This document shows positions 26,571 through 36,133 of a DNA stretch of 64,000 nt, piece after piece. Where the stretch lies: contig NZ_JACHHN010000011.1 of NCBI RefSeq assembly GCF_014202765.1, positions 94,934-158,933 of the forward strand. The letters are read 5' to 3'. Position 1 is the stretch's first letter; every line of letters begins with the position of its first letter. The stretch is from Silvimonas terrae. Lineage in GTDB: Bacteria; Pseudomonadota; Gammaproteobacteria; Burkholderiales; Chitinibacteraceae. Made by a program: the position numbers and the translations under genes. The notes beneath the pieces are model-generated. The model searched no databases. It saw nothing but the letters and a program-made list of their open reading frames with translations, and was not told the origin of the DNA.

Positions 26571-27241
26571 TGTTTAAACCTTTGCGCCTGATTGCCGCTA
26601 TCGCTGCACTGACCATGCTGGCGACGGGTTGTGCCCAGCGTGGCCCGGCTGTGGACTACACGGCCTTTCGGGAAAGCCATCCCGCTTCGATTCTGGTTCT
26701 GCCGCCAGTGAATACCTCGCCGGATATCATGGCCTCTTATAGTGTGCTGTCGCTGGTGACCATGCCGCTGGCTGAATCTGGCTATTACGTGGTGCCGGTG
26801 GCGGTGGCCGATGAAACCTTCAAGCAGAACGGTTTGACCACGGCCGATGAAATCCAGGCGGTGCCGGTCGACAAGCTGCGCAGCATTTTTGGTGCGGATG
26901 CCGGTTTGTACATCAGCGTATCGCAATATGGCGTCAGTTATCGCGTGGTGGATAGCGTGGTGAACGTGGAAGCCAATGCCAAACTGGTTGACCTGCGTAC
27001 CGGCAAAATCCTGTGGACCGGTCATGCATTTGCGTCCAGCGCAGAAAACCAGAACAGTTCTGGTGGTGGTTTGATTGGCATGCTGGTGACCGCCGTGGTG
27101 AACCAGTTGATCAACAACCTTAGTGACAAGAGCCACGCCATTGCAGGCATTACTAGTTGGCGCTTGTTGTCCGCAGGCCAGCCCGGCGGTTTGCTGTACG
27201 GACCGCGTTCGCCCAAATACGGCAAGACCGCTACCAACTAA
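26567..27241 (+). CDS. GNA1162-family (DUF799) lipoprotein
   Basis: A 224-residue lipoprotein: lipobox ATGC (Cys at 22), then HPASILVLPPVNTSPDIMAS, typical of the meningococcal antigen GNA1162, whose structure resembles TolB N-terminal and CsgG-like folds. The C-terminus, TSWRLLSAGQPGGLLYGPRSPKY, is also characteristic. It ends the three-lipoprotein operon and is followed by a terminator. A role in an outer-membrane transport assembly has been proposed for the family but not proven. Confidence 0.88.
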   Translation: MMFKPLRLIAAIAALTMLATGCAQRGPAVDYTAFRESHPASILVLPPVNTSPDIMASYSVLSLVTMPLAESGYYVVPVAVADETFKQNGLTTADEIQAVPVDKLRSIFGADAGLYISVSQYGVSYRVVDSVVNVEANAKLVDLRTGKILWTGHAFASSAENQNSSGGGLIGMLVTAVVNQLINNLSDKSHAIAGITSWRLLSAGQPGGLLYGPRSPKYGKTATN

Positions 27242-27277
27242 GTGCGGCCACGCCGACATCCCGGCTGCTTCAATGAC

Positions 27278-27309
27278 AACGGCTTTCCCTGACGGGAAGG
27301 CCGTTTTTT
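27278..27309 (+). terminator. Rho-independent terminator of the lipoprotein trio
   Basis: AACGGCTTTCCC and GGGAAGGCCGTTTTTT form a stem with a TGAC loop and a T run. Confidence 0.85.
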
Positions 27310-27362
27310 ATTGCCGAAAACAAATATCATAGCGCGATTGGTTCTTATATTTGTAAATAATA

Positions 27363-27396
27363 TATAAACATAGCTTCATATTCCTTTTTGTTTATA
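27363..27396 (+). promoter_or_regulatory. A/T-rich inverted repeat upstream of tauA
   Basis: TATAAACA and TGTTTATA flank 18 bases, in a very A/T-rich leader of tauABCD. Sulfonate operons are usually activated by CysB/Cbl under sulfate starvation at such A/T-rich sites; assignment here is inference. Confidence 0.35.
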
Positions 27397-27455
27397 AAAG
27401 CGTTTGTTAGATTCTGCACAGGCAATCACACAGCTATACCCACAAGGAGAAACGA

Positions 27456-28442
27456 ATGAGCAAGCTGCACGTATTCAAATGGCTGGTGCCCGCACTGGCG
27501 CTGGCGGGTTTCGCCGCTGCTGCGCAGGCAGAAGAAGTCACCGTGGCGTATCAAACCACCGTAGAGCCCGCCAAAGTGGCGCAGGCCGATGGCCTTTACG
27601 AAAAAGCCACCAACAGCAAGATCAACTGGCGCAAGTTTGAAAGCGGGGCAGAAGTGCTGGCCGCTGTCGCATCGGGTGATGTGCAAGTGGGTTATGTCGG
27701 CTCCAGCCCCCTGGCTGCCGCTGCCAGCCGTGGCTTGCCAATCCAGACATTCCTGATCGCCATCCAGATTGGGTCGGCCGAGGCGCTGGTGGTGCGCAAT
27801 GGCGCCAATATCAGCAAACCGCAAGACCTGGTGGGCAAGAAAATTGCCGTGCCGTTTGTTTCAACCACCCATTACAGCCTGCTGGCTGCGCTCAAGCACT
27901 GGCAGATTGATCCAGCCAAAGTGCAGATTCTGAATCTGCGTCCGTCTGAAATCACGGCGGCCTGGCAACGGGGCGATATTGACGCCGCCTACGTGTGGGA
28001 CCCGGCACTGGGCAAGGCCAAGGAATCCGGCAAGGTGCTGGTGAGCTCGACCGAAGTGGCGCAATGGGGCTCGCCGACGTTTGACGCCTGGATTGTACGC
28101 AAAGACTTTGCCGAAAAGCACCCGGACTTTGTGGCCGCCTTTGCCCGCACCACCCTCAAGGCGTATGCCGATTACAACGCTGATCCCAAAGCGTGGCTGG
28201 CCAATGCGGCCAACGTGGAAAAAGTGGCACGTCTGACTGGCGCCAAACCAGAAGAAGTGGCCGGTCTTTTGCAAGGCAACGGCTACCCCAATGCTGCTGA
28301 GCAAAGCAAGTTGCTGGGCCCGCAGATTGCCAACGCCATCGCCCAGACTTCCGGTTTTCTCAAGCAGCAAGGCAAGGTGGATAGCGTGCAACCCAGCTAC
28401 ACACCCTACGTCGATGGCAAGTACGCCGCCGCTGCACGTTGA
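27456..28442 (+). CDS. tauA: Taurine ABC transporter, periplasmic binding protein
   Basis: A 328-residue binding protein with a signal peptide ending AAAQAEE. The mature protein begins VTVAYQTTVEPAKVAQADGL; the middle has GYVGSSPLAAAASRGLPIQT and IAVPFVSTTHYSLLAALKHW, all typical of TauA. It delivers taurine (2-aminoethanesulfonate) to the TauBC permease for use as a sulfur source. AAGGAGAAACG precedes the ATG. First gene of tauABCD. Confidence 0.94.
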   Translation: MSKLHVFKWLVPALALAGFAAAAQAEEVTVAYQTTVEPAKVAQADGLYEKATNSKINWRKFESGAEVLAAVASGDVQVGYVGSSPLAAAASRGLPIQTFLIAIQIGSAEALVVRNGANISKPQDLVGKKIAVPFVSTTHYSLLAALKHWQIDPAKVQILNLRPSEITAAWQRGDIDAAYVWDPALGKAKESGKVLVSSTEVAQWGSPTFDAWIVRKDFAEKHPDFVAAFARTTLKAYADYNADPKAWLANAANVEKVARLTGAKPEEVAGLLQGNGYPNAAEQSKLLGPQIANAIAQTSGFLKQQGKVDSVQPSYTPYVDGKYAAAAR

Positions 28443-28464
28443 TTGCGACCAGTGAGTAACCCCG

Positions 28465-29274
28465 ATGACCACCACTCGTTCCGCCCCCGGTAGCCTGATT
28501 GTCGAGCACGTCAGCGTGCAATACCCCGGCCACACCGGCCAGAATGCCGCGCTGCAGGATGTCTCGTTGCAGATCAACGCGGGTGAGCTGGTGGTGGCGC
28601 TCGGACCATCGGGTTGCGGCAAGACTACCTTGCTCAACCTGATTGCCGGATTTTTGCAACCTACCCGCGGCCGGGTGCTGTTTGATGGTCATGAAGTCAA
28701 AGGCCCGGCGGCGGAACGAGGGGTGGTATTTCAGGACAACGCCTTGCTGCCCTGGCTGGACGTACTGGGCAATGTTGCGCTGGGGCTGAGGCTGCAAGGC
28801 ATACCGGCCGCAGAGCGGGAAACGCGCGCCCGGGCTGTGCTGGAGCAGGTGGATTTATCCGGCTTTGCCCATCACCGCATCTGGCAATTGTCCGGCGGCA
28901 TGCGCCAGCGCGTGGGCCTTGCCCGGGCACTGGCGGCCAACCCGGCGTTGTTGCTGATGGATGAACCCTTTGCCGCGCTGGATGCATTTACCCGGGAACA
29001 GATGCAGGAACTGGTGCTGACCTTGTGGCGGCAAACGGGCAAACGCATCTTGTTGATCACGCATGACATTGAAGAAGCCGTGTTTCTGGCCAGTGAACTG
29101 GTGCTGATGTCGCCGCGCCCAGGCCGGATTGTCGAGCGCTTGTCGCTGGATTTCAGCCAACGGTATGCCGGCGGCGAATCCGCCCGCAGTATCAAATCTG
29201 ATCCGGCATTCATCGCCACACGAGAACACGTGCTGGCGCAGGTGTTCGCGCACCGGGACAAAAAGGTCGCCTGA
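28465..29274 (+). CDS. tauB: Taurine ABC transporter, ATPase
   Basis: A 269-residue ABC ATPase. Walker [14 protein letters not shown] (about residue 50), the Q loop in [18 protein letters not shown], signature [16 protein letters not shown], Walker [13 protein letters not shown] and switch His LITHDIEEA are all present. It powers import by TauC. It begins 22 bases after tauA and its stop TGA shares a base with the tauC ATG, so the genes are translationally coupled. Confidence 0.94.
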   Translation: MTTTRSAPGSLIVEHVSVQYPGHTGQNAALQDVSLQINAGELVVALGPSGCGKTTLLNLIAGFLQPTRGRVLFDGHEVKGPAAERGVVFQDNALLPWLDVLGNVALGLRLQGIPAAERETRARAVLEQVDLSGFAHHRIWQLSGGMRQRVGLARALAANPALLLMDEPFAALDAFTREQMQELVLTLWRQTGKRILLITHDIEEAVFLASELVLMSPRPGRIVERLSLDFSQRYAGGESARSIKSDPAFIATREHVLAQVFAHRDKKVA

Positions 29275-30110
29275 TGGAACAAGTTCTTGAGCCCATCGTG
29301 GCTGACGCGCCGCTGCTGGCACCCGCACCGCAGATCAAGCGCGTTCGCCCGGCTTGGCAGATCAGTGTACTCACGGTCGCCGTGCTGGTGCTGCTGTGGT
29401 GGGCCGTGACGGCGGCGGGGTTGATCCAGCCGTTGTTTCTGCCTTCCCCGCAAGCCGTGTTGCGCCAGTTGTGGGTGGTGTCTACCCACGGATTTATGGA
29501 CGCCACGCTGTGGCAGCATCTGGGCGCCAGCCTTACGCGGATTGTGCTGGCCTTGATTGCCGCCATTGTGCTGGCGGTGCCGGTGGGCATTGCGGTGGGC
29601 TTGTCACCGCGCGTGCAGGCCGTGCTGGACCCGCTGATCGAGTTTTATCGTCCGATCCCGCCGCTGGCTTATTTGCCGCTGATTGTGATCTGGTTTGGCA
29701 TTGGCGAGTTTTCCAAAGTCTTGCTGATTTATCTGGCCATTTTTGCGCCGATTGCCATCTCAACCGCTGCGGGTGTGCGTGCGGCTGATCCGGCCCGCAT
29801 CCGCGCCGCGCAGTCGCTGGGGGCCACCCGCTGGCAACTGGTGCGCTTTGTGATCCTGCCCGGCGCTTTGCCAGATGTACTGACCGGTGTGCGGATTGGC
29901 CTTGGCACGGGCTGGTCTACCCTGGTCGCGGCAGAGCTGGTGGCCGCAACGCGTGGCCTGGGTTTCATGGTGCAATCTGCCGCGCAATTTCTGGTAACGG
30001 ATGTGGTGGTGCTGGGTATTGCCGTGATCGCCGTGATTGCCTTTGCGCTGGAGCTGGCGCTGCGCGCATTGCAACGCAAGCTGACGCCCTGGGTTGCGGC
30101 GCAGCGCTAA
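29274..30110 (+). CDS. tauC: Taurine ABC transporter, permease
   Basis: A 278-residue inner-membrane permease with about six membrane segments. [25 protein letters not shown] and the loop [27 protein letters not shown] (EAA-like ATPase docking) are typical of the TauC/SsuC group. The N-terminus is longer and Pro/Ala-rich before the first membrane segment at about residue 28. Third gene of tauABCD. Confidence 0.94.
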   Translation: MEQVLEPIVADAPLLAPAPQIKRVRPAWQISVLTVAVLVLLWWAVTAAGLIQPLFLPSPQAVLRQLWVVSTHGFMDATLWQHLGASLTRIVLALIAAIVLAVPVGIAVGLSPRVQAVLDPLIEFYRPIPPLAYLPLIVIWFGIGEFSKVLLIYLAIFAPIAISTAAGVRAADPARIRAAQSLGATRWQLVRFVILPGALPDVLTGVRIGLGTGWSTLVAAELVAATRGLGFMVQSAAQFLVTDVVVLGIAVIAVIAFALELALRALQRKLTPWVAAQR

Positions 30111-30148
30111 GCACTGACACCCACAACAAAAAATACAAAGGAACCATC

Positions 30149-30988
30149 ATGACGACATCACTGCATATCACCCGGCTGGGCCCGGCGCTGGGCGCCATGG
30201 TTGAAGGCGTGCAACTGGCTGGCCCGCTGAACGCCGCCGAACTGGCCGAACTGCAAGCCGCGCTGTTGCGCTACCAGGTGCTGTTTTTCCGTAACCAGCC
30301 CTTGAATCCGGAGCAGCAGCGCAATTTCGCCCGCCATTTTGGCGATCTGCATATCCACCCGATTTACCCCAACGTGCCGGAAACGCCAGAAGTCCTGGTG
30401 CTGGACACGCACGATGGCAATCTGCCGGATAACGACAACTGGCATACCGACGTGACGTTTATCCAGACCCCGCCGCTGGGCGCCGTGCTGGCTGCCAAAC
30501 ACCTGCCACCCACGGGCGGAGATACGCTTTGGGCCAGTGGTACCGCCGCTTTTGCGGCGCTGTCACCGCAACTGCAAGCGCTGCTGAACGGGTTGACCGC
30601 TACGCATGACTTTGCCAAATCGTTTCCGGAAAACCGCCACAACGCCACCGAGGCCGCGCTGGCGCAATGGCACGCCAGCCGCGCCAAACACCCGCCATTG
30701 AGTCATCCGGTCGTGCGCACGCATCCGCAAACGGGGCAGAAAGCGTTGTTTGTGAATGAGGGGTTTACCACGCGGATCAACGAGTTGCCGGCCAAAGAAA
30801 GCGATGCGCTGCTGGCGTTTCTGTTTGCCCATGTGGCCCGGCCAGAGTTCACCGTGCGCTGGCGCTGGCAAGAAAACGACGTGGCATTCTGGGATAACCG
30901 CATTACGCAGCATTACGCCGTGGCCGACTACCTGCCGCATCGGCGCATCATGCATCGCGCCACCATCCTGGGCGACAAACCGTATTGA
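30149..30988 (+). CDS. tauD: Taurine dioxygenase
   Basis: A 279-residue Fe(II)/2-oxoglutarate oxygenase that hydroxylates taurine, releasing sulfite and aminoacetaldehyde. The iron ligands His99 and Asp101 (NWHTDVTF) and His255 (TQHYAVADY), and the 2-oxoglutarate-binding Arg270 ([10 protein letters not shown]), stand at the same numbers as in E. coli TauD. It follows tauC by 38 bases with AAAGGAACC as ribosome site and completes the pathway from import to sulfite. Confidence 0.96.
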   Translation: MTTSLHITRLGPALGAMVEGVQLAGPLNAAELAELQAALLRYQVLFFRNQPLNPEQQRNFARHFGDLHIHPIYPNVPETPEVLVLDTHDGNLPDNDNWHTDVTFIQTPPLGAVLAAKHLPPTGGDTLWASGTAAFAALSPQLQALLNGLTATHDFAKSFPENRHNATEAALAQWHASRAKHPPLSHPVVRTHPQTGQKALFVNEGFTTRINELPAKESDALLAFLFAHVARPEFTVRWRWQENDVAFWDNRITQHYAVADYLPHRRIMHRATILGDKPY

Positions 30989-31001
30989 GAGGGGCAGGGC
31001 G

Positions 31002-31685
31002 TCAGCCGTAGGCCCGCACGCCAGTCAGGCGGTCGGCGGTGACAAAGCGATAACCACGTGACTTGAGTGCGGGTACCACTTGTTCCACGATGTCAGCCAC
31101 GTTATGCATGCGCGCTTCGCCCTCGTGCAGCACGATGATGGCTTGCGGGTGAATCTGGCGCAGTATGGTTTCGGTCACCCGCATGACGTGACCTTGCGCA
31201 TCCGGGTGCTCCCAGTTGCGCGGATCAATCGACCAGCCCATGACCCGGAAATCATGCCGCACCAGCATGCGCAGTTGTTCTGCGGTGAGTTCTGCATAAG
31301 GTGGGCGATACAGACGCGGGCGTAGCCCGGCAAGGCGCTGGAACTCCTGATCGGTGCGCTGGATTTGTTCCAGCCAGAAATCCGCCACAGAGATCTCCGC
31401 CGCGTGGACATGATCCCAGGTGTGGCTGCCGACGGTATGGCCGTCCGCCAGAATCTGCCGCAATAGCTGGTGATGTCCGGCCAGCAGGTTGCCTTGCCAG
31501 AAAAAGGTGGCAGGAACCTGATGCACGCGCAAGAGATCCAGCAGCGGCGCCGTCGTGGGGGCGGGGCCGTCGCTGAAGGTCAGCGCAATTTCCAGCCGGT
31601 TGCCGTTACCCTGATAAAAATAATGTTCCGGGTATTGCGTGGCAAGGCGGCGCGCCTGGGCAAGATCGAGTTCTTGCTGATACAT
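31002..31685 (-). CDS. Polysaccharide deacetylase-like protein with altered active site
   Basis: A 227-residue NodB-domain protein without signal or membrane anchor. Motif 1 is TFSDGP: the first Asp, the catalytic base in active enzymes, is Ser, while the metal-binding Asp is kept. Motif 2 SHTWDH keeps both metal His. Motif 3 is RLYRPPYAEL, motif 4 SIDPRNW, and motif 5 VLHEGE, where Asp of the usual LHD is Glu. It may use another base, bind without catalysis, or act on another substrate. It converges on tauD with 13 bases between. Not part of a visible operon. Confidence 0.82.
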   Translation of the reverse strand: MYQQELDLAQARRLATQYPEHYFYQGNGNRLEIALTFSDGPAPTTAPLLDLLRVHQVPATFFWQGNLLAGHHQLLRQILADGHTVGSHTWDHVHAAEISVADFWLEQIQRTDQEFQRLAGLRPRLYRPPYAELTAEQLRMLVRHDFRVMGWSIDPRNWEHPDAQGHVMRVTETILRQIHPQAIIVLHEGEARMHNVADIVEQVVPALKSRGYRFVTADRLTGVRAYG

Positions 31686-31810
31686 CGCTGTGAAACCCTG
31701 AAAGTGGTTCAGACAAGCCTGCTATGAGATATACGTGTCCGTACGCGACAGGGATTCGCCTTTTGTCGTGCGGTTGTGTTGAGCGCGACGCCTTCGTGGG
31801 GCGCCGTCTG

Positions 31811-33235
31811 TTATGCGTTAAGCCCGAATCGGGATGGGCTTTTTTCTACAGGTAAAGTCAGAATGGCAATGGCGCCGGTGCTGCCGTTTTCCAATCGTAG
31901 CTGACCCCCATGTTTTTGCGCGATATTGCGCGCAATCGCCAGACCCAGCCCCACGCCGCCGGTCTCGCGGGAGCGCGAATTCTCTACCCGGAAGAACGGA
32001 TCAAATACACTTTCCAGATGTTGCACAGGAATACCAGGGCCATTATCGGCAATGCGGATTTCCACCTGCCGGCCGATGACCACCGCCTGGACGCGCGCCT
32101 GTTCGCCATATTTGACGGCGTTTTCCACCAGATTACCCAGGCAACGACGGATGGAACTGACGCTGGCGCGCACGGCCACGCCGGTGTGGCCTTCGTAGCT
32201 GACATCCTGGCCGGTATCTGTGGCATCGGTACACACCGTTTCCAGCAGGGAGTCGATGTCCACGCTCTGGAAGTGCTCTACCGAATTCATGCTGCGCGCA
32301 AAATCCAGGCCTTCGCGCACCATTTGCTGCATGGCGGCCAGATCACCCAGCAGTTGCCGGCGCAAGATATCGTCAGAGACTTTTTCCAGACGCAAACGCA
32401 TGCGCGTCAGTGGCGTTTGCAGATCATGCGCAATGGCCGAGAGCATGAACATGCGCTGTTCAATATGCTTGCGGATTTGCGCCTGCAAGCCGTTCACGGC
32501 CGCAATGGCATCACGGATTTCGCCCGGGCCTTTTTCCGGTAGCGGCGGGCGGTCAATATTGCGGCCCAGTTCTTCGGTCAGATTGGTCAGGCGGCGCAAG
32601 GGCTGTACCGCCATGCGTGCGCCCAGATAGGCCAGAATGGCAATCAGGCCAAAGAACACCAGCCAGTGCCACGGAAAATTGAAGCGGGGGCCGCCAAAGC
32701 CGGGTGGTGGCGGTGGCGCAAACGACCAGCCCAGCGCCAGATGCAAGGGCGTGCCATCACTCAGCGTGAGATCAAGCAAATGGCAGCCACCCCGATCACC
32801 ACCGCCCGGCACCGGGCCGGGTGCACGCGGAAACAAGCCGCCGCCCGTCATGCTTTCGCCATGGTGTACGCAATCACTGGCGGCCCCGGCCTGGCGCACG
32901 CTCACCCCTTTGGGCAGGCGGGCGCGCAGCAAGGTGATCAGATCGCTGTCTTCAATACTGGCCAGCGGCTGCGGCGGCACCAAAGACGCCCGCAAGCCGA
33001 CCTGCGGACCAGACTGGGCAATCTGGGGCCGCACTGAATCGGGCACGGATTCCATCAGCCGCACAAACTGGGCGACCCGTTCGGCCTCATGCTCGTTACG
33101 CATGGACTGCATGGTCTGGCGATCTTCGCGGATGGCCAGCGCAGCGGTCACAAAAATGGCCACCAGAATACCGGCCGCCAGCAGCAGGAAAACGCGATTG
33201 GTGATGGAACCAAAAAGGGTCTGCAATAATTTCAT
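31811..33235 (-). CDS. Sensor histidine kinase, EnvZ/OmpR-partner type
   Basis: A 474-residue membrane kinase. TM1 is at about 14-36; a periplasmic sensor loop (about 37-185) holds Cys122, His124, His125, Cys151 and His152 amid Gly/Pro-rich sequence (PPPPPGFGGPRFNFP); TM2 follows at about 190-210, then HAMP, the phosphoacceptor box SAIAHDLQTPLTRMR, and the ATPase domain with N box NLVENAVKYG, DNGPGI and GVGLGLAIARNI. It pairs with the response regulator just upstream; the ATG at 33235 lies 6 bases after that stop, and an overlapping TTG at 33244 is possible. The signal is unknown. Confidence 0.9.
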   Translation of the reverse strand: MKLLQTLFGSITNRVFLLLAAGILVAIFVTAALAIREDRQTMQSMRNEHEAERVAQFVRLMESVPDSVRPQIAQSGPQVGLRASLVPPQPLASIEDSDLITLLRARLPKGVSVRQAGAASDCVHHGESMTGGGLFPRAPGPVPGGGDRGGCHLLDLTLSDGTPLHLALGWSFAPPPPPGFGGPRFNFPWHWLVFFGLIAILAYLGARMAVQPLRRLTNLTEELGRNIDRPPLPEKGPGEIRDAIAAVNGLQAQIRKHIEQRMFMLSAIAHDLQTPLTRMRLRLEKVSDDILRRQLLGDLAAMQQMVREGLDFARSMNSVEHFQSVDIDSLLETVCTDATDTGQDVSYEGHTGVAVRASVSSIRRCLGNLVENAVKYGEQARVQAVVIGRQVEIRIADNGPGIPVQHLESVFDPFFRVENSRSRETGGVGLGLAIARNIAQKHGGQLRLENGSTGAIAILTLPVEKSPSRFGLNA

Positions 33236-33240
33236 GCGGA

Positions 33241-33969
33241 TCAATGTTCAACAGCGACGGTGGTCGACAGCACGTAACCTTCGTTGCGGACCGTCTTGAT
33301 CAACTGCGGTGAACGCGCGTCGTCACCCAGTTTCTGGCGCAAACGGCTGATCTGCAAGTCAATGGAGCGCTCAAACGGATCAGCGTCACGGCCTTGTGTC
33401 ATGTTCAGGATCTGGTCACGGTTCAGTACGCGTTGCGGGTGTTCCAGCAGGATTTTCAGCAAGCGGAACTCGCCGCCCGATAACATCACCAGCACACCAT
33501 CGGTACGCACCAGGTGGCGGGCGCGCAGGTCCAGTGTCCAGCCAGAGAACTTCATGGCGGTGGCGTCGGGGGCGTCCAGGTTGGGCGGCAGCGCCCAGGT
33601 GCGACGCAAGACAGTGCGTACCCGGGCGACCAGTTCACGCGGCTCAAAAGGTTTGGTCAGGTAATCGTCGGCCCCCATTTCCAGACCCAGGATGCGGTCA
33701 ACCGGATCACCGCGCGCGGTCAGGATGATCACCGGTACGCCCGAGGTGGCGCGCAAGTTGCGGCACAGCGTCAGGCCGTCTTCGCCGGGCAGGGTCAGAT
33801 CAAGTACAACCAGATCGACCTTGCTGGTTTCCATGACTTTCTGCATGGCAATGCCATCTGCAGCCATGATGGTCTTGAAACCGTGCGAGTCCAGATAGTC
33901 GGCCAGCAGGGTGCGGATTTCCTGATCATCATCGACAACCAGGATGCGGGAGGGGGTTTGAGTGTCCAT
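33241..33969 (-). CDS. OmpR-family response regulator
   Basis: A 242-residue regulator. The receiver domain has the acidic pair VVDDDQEI, phosphoacceptor Asp in LVVLDLTLPGEDG, and the conserved Thr (ILTA) and Lys (TKPFEP). The winged-helix DNA-binding domain follows, with GEFRLLKILLEHPQRVLNRD and RSIDLQISRLRQKLG. It is the first gene of a two-gene operon with the sensor kinase. Targets are unknown; no porin or metal gene is adjacent. Confidence 0.93.
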   Translation of the reverse strand: MDTQTPSRILVVDDDQEIRTLLADYLDSHGFKTIMAADGIAMQKVMETSKVDLVVLDLTLPGEDGLTLCRNLRATSGVPVIILTARGDPVDRILGLEMGADDYLTKPFEPRELVARVRTVLRRTWALPPNLDAPDATAMKFSGWTLDLRARHLVRTDGVLVMLSGGEFRLLKILLEHPQRVLNRDQILNMTQGRDADPFERSIDLQISRLRQKLGDDARSPQLIKTVRNEGYVLSTTVAVEH

Positions 33970-34095
33970 GGCGACCGATTATGTCAAAGCTGCAAAGGCG
34001 CACACGCCAGGTTTGTATCTGCAAGTATCAAACCGGACAAAAAGGACGCGCGGATACAAACTTTATGGTCGATTGCAAGGACTGATACAAAATAC

Positions 34096-35181
34096 TCATT
34101 TGTCATAACGAGGGCCTTGCGTCGTGCCGGCCAGAACGCGGGTTTGTCCGTGGCGCAGCACAAAAAACTCGCCCGGTGCCAGCCCCTGGTCGGCACAAGC
34201 CTGTTCCAGGTCTTGCGGCGGTTGATCCAGCGCCTCGTCGGTCAGCTCAAACGTGCCCCAGTGAATGCCCATGGACTGGCGCGAGCGCAATTCACGATGT
34301 ATCTGCACCGACTCGGCCGGGTTAACGTGCTGGTTGTGCATAAACCAGCGCGGTTCATAGGCGCCAATGCCAATGGCGGCAAAGTCAAAGCCATCAAAGC
34401 GTTCGGCAATGTCGGTGACATCTTTGGAATACCCCAGGTCGCCAGAGAAGAAGAACCTGAAACCGTTGACCTCCAGCACCCAGCCGCCCCAGAGCGTGGC
34501 GTTGCGATCCAGGGGCGTGCGGGCGCTCCAGTGCTGTACCGGTACAAAGGTGAGTGTAGCCGCGCCACTTTGCGCGCTCTCCCACCAGTCCAGCGTGATG
34601 AGTTTGTCGGCGGGCAGGCGGGGAAACTTGCGTTTCATCCAGATATCCATCCCCAGCGCCACCGCAAACACGGGCGGTCCACCGGCCTGGCGGTAGAGCG
34701 CAGACACGCTGGCGTAGTCCAGGTGGTCATAGTGATTGTGCGAGATCAGCACCAGATCAATGTGCGGCAACTCGCCCAACGCCACACCCGGCCGCTGGTG
34801 CCGCTTGGGGCCGGCAAACTGGACGGGTGAACAGCGCTCGCTGAATACCGGGTCGGTCAGGATGTTGAGCCCGGCCACTTGCAACAGCAACGTGTTATGG
34901 CCAATCCAGGTGACCGCCGGGTCTTGCTGGCGCTGGTGGATGAAGTCCAGATTGGGCGCGACAGCCGAAAGGTCGGCTGTCGGTGGCGGGGGCAGGTGCT
35001 GCGCTTTGCGCTCGGCTCGCCAGCGGCGCAGATCTTCGCCGGAAGGGCGGCCATGCGGATAGCGGTTACGAAACCCCGTGGGCGTGTGGTGGGATTTGGC
35101 GGCGTCGTAATGCAGGTTCCGATGCGGGTTGCCGGTCAGCGCGGTCAGCGCCAGTGCCAGTGTGCGTCTCATCCAGGTCAT
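34096..35181 (-). CDS. MBL-fold metallohydrolase, RomA/NAPE-PLD-like
   Basis: A 361-residue metallo-beta-lactamase fold hydrolase. The metal motif is SHNHYDHLD, with further ligands in VPVQHWSART, FSGDLGYSKD and GIHWGTFELTDE. The order and the C-terminal ending are those of the family that includes RomA and mammalian NAPE-phospholipase D, whose bacterial members' substrates are mostly unknown. Residues 1-15 (MTWMRRTLALALTAL) may be a weak signal or anchor. Single gene, with the response regulator gene about 120 bases downstream. Confidence 0.88.
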   Translation of the reverse strand: MTWMRRTLALALTALTGNPHRNLHYDAAKSHHTPTGFRNRYPHGRPSGEDLRRWRAERKAQHLPPPPTADLSAVAPNLDFIHQRQQDPAVTWIGHNTLLLQVAGLNILTDPVFSERCSPVQFAGPKRHQRPGVALGELPHIDLVLISHNHYDHLDYASVSALYRQAGGPPVFAVALGMDIWMKRKFPRLPADKLITLDWWESAQSGAATLTFVPVQHWSARTPLDRNATLWGGWVLEVNGFRFFFSGDLGYSKDVTDIAERFDGFDFAAIGIGAYEPRWFMHNQHVNPAESVQIHRELRSRQSMGIHWGTFELTDEALDQPPQDLEQACADQGLAPGEFFVLRHGQTRVLAGTTQGPRYDK

Positions 35182-35303
35182 GAAGTGCGGCCTTTGGGGT
35201 CAGTGTTTTGGCAAAACGCGGGTGTGCGCCCGCTTTGATGATATCTGGTCGTTGACCGGGCAGAAAGTTCGCACCGATTAACCAGGGCGGTGGGCGTCTT
35301 CAC

Positions 35304-36038
35304 TCATTGGCGCAGTTGCCAGAACAGGGCTTGATCGAAAGGGGACCACCAGGGCACACGGACGTGCGCGACCTCTAGTCCCGCACGTACCCACTCGTTG
35401 CAGGTCTTGAAGAGCGAGTAATGGCCGGTGGCCTCATAGAACGCATCATCCTGCCGATAGGCGCGGCCGCCCAGCCAGATTGCCTGATTTTGTGCATCAA
35501 GGCGGGTGCTGTGTTCAATGTACTCGACCAGATGCCGATAGTTGTCCGGGCTGAGCCGCAAGGCCATGCGTTGTGGGTCGCCGGTGGCAGGCATTGGCCC
35601 CCAGGACACATGCAACAAGGTGGTATCGCGGCCCGTCAGGGCATTGAGCGCGGTGGACAGTTTCAGATCAGCCCATGTGGGGGTATTCAGATAGAACTGG
35701 CGATCACCCCAGCCGATGGCGATGGCATCGGCCACTGGCGGGGACTGCCCGCTGCGGGTGTGGCGGGGCGAAAACCAGCGGGCCCAGTCGATGACCTCGT
35801 TGCGGGCGGGCAGCAGCAAATCGGTGTGCACGCCGTTGGTTTCCAGGTAAATCACAATGGATGCATCCGCGAGTTGCGCGTTGCGCTGTTTGGGCAAGAC
35901 ACCCAGTACCATTGCAGCCAGTAGATACAAGCTGATGGCGAGCCCCAGGGCTGCGATCAGAAACAGGACGGCACGCGGCAGCCACGGCATCCGGCGTGGG
36001 TTTGGTGCGGGGCAGGTGTCGGCGCAAGGAGAGGGCAT
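35304..36038 (-). CDS. TIGR02117/DUF2459 family protein
   Basis: A 244-residue protein of unknown function. After one membrane segment (WLPRAVLFLIAALGLAISLY, about 18-40) comes the family mark TNGVHTDLLLPARNEVIDWA, then GWGDRQFYLNTPTWADL and a C-terminal HYSLFKTCNEWVRAGLE containing a conserved Cys. These features suggest a Cys/His hydrolase or transferase but that is not shown. I place the start at 36038, with GGAAAG 8 bases upstream; the frame stays open further upstream. It is divergent from acpH. Confidence 0.85.
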   Translation of the reverse strand: MPSPCADTCPAPNPRRMPWLPRAVLFLIAALGLAISLYLLAAMVLGVLPKQRNAQLADASIVIYLETNGVHTDLLLPARNEVIDWARWFSPRHTRSGQSPPVADAIAIGWGDRQFYLNTPTWADLKLSTALNALTGRDTTLLHVSWGPMPATGDPQRMALRLSPDNYRHLVEYIEHSTRLDAQNQAIWLGGRAYRQDDAFYEATGHYSLFKTCNEWVRAGLEVAHVRVPWWSPFDQALFWQLRQ

Positions 36039-36133
36039 GATCTGGCTTTCCAGAGATCGCAATGCGGGTGGTGCTTGATATGCAAGCCGCGTGGCCTGAT
36101 CTTTTGTTGTATCAACTCTGCCCTGGTCACACC

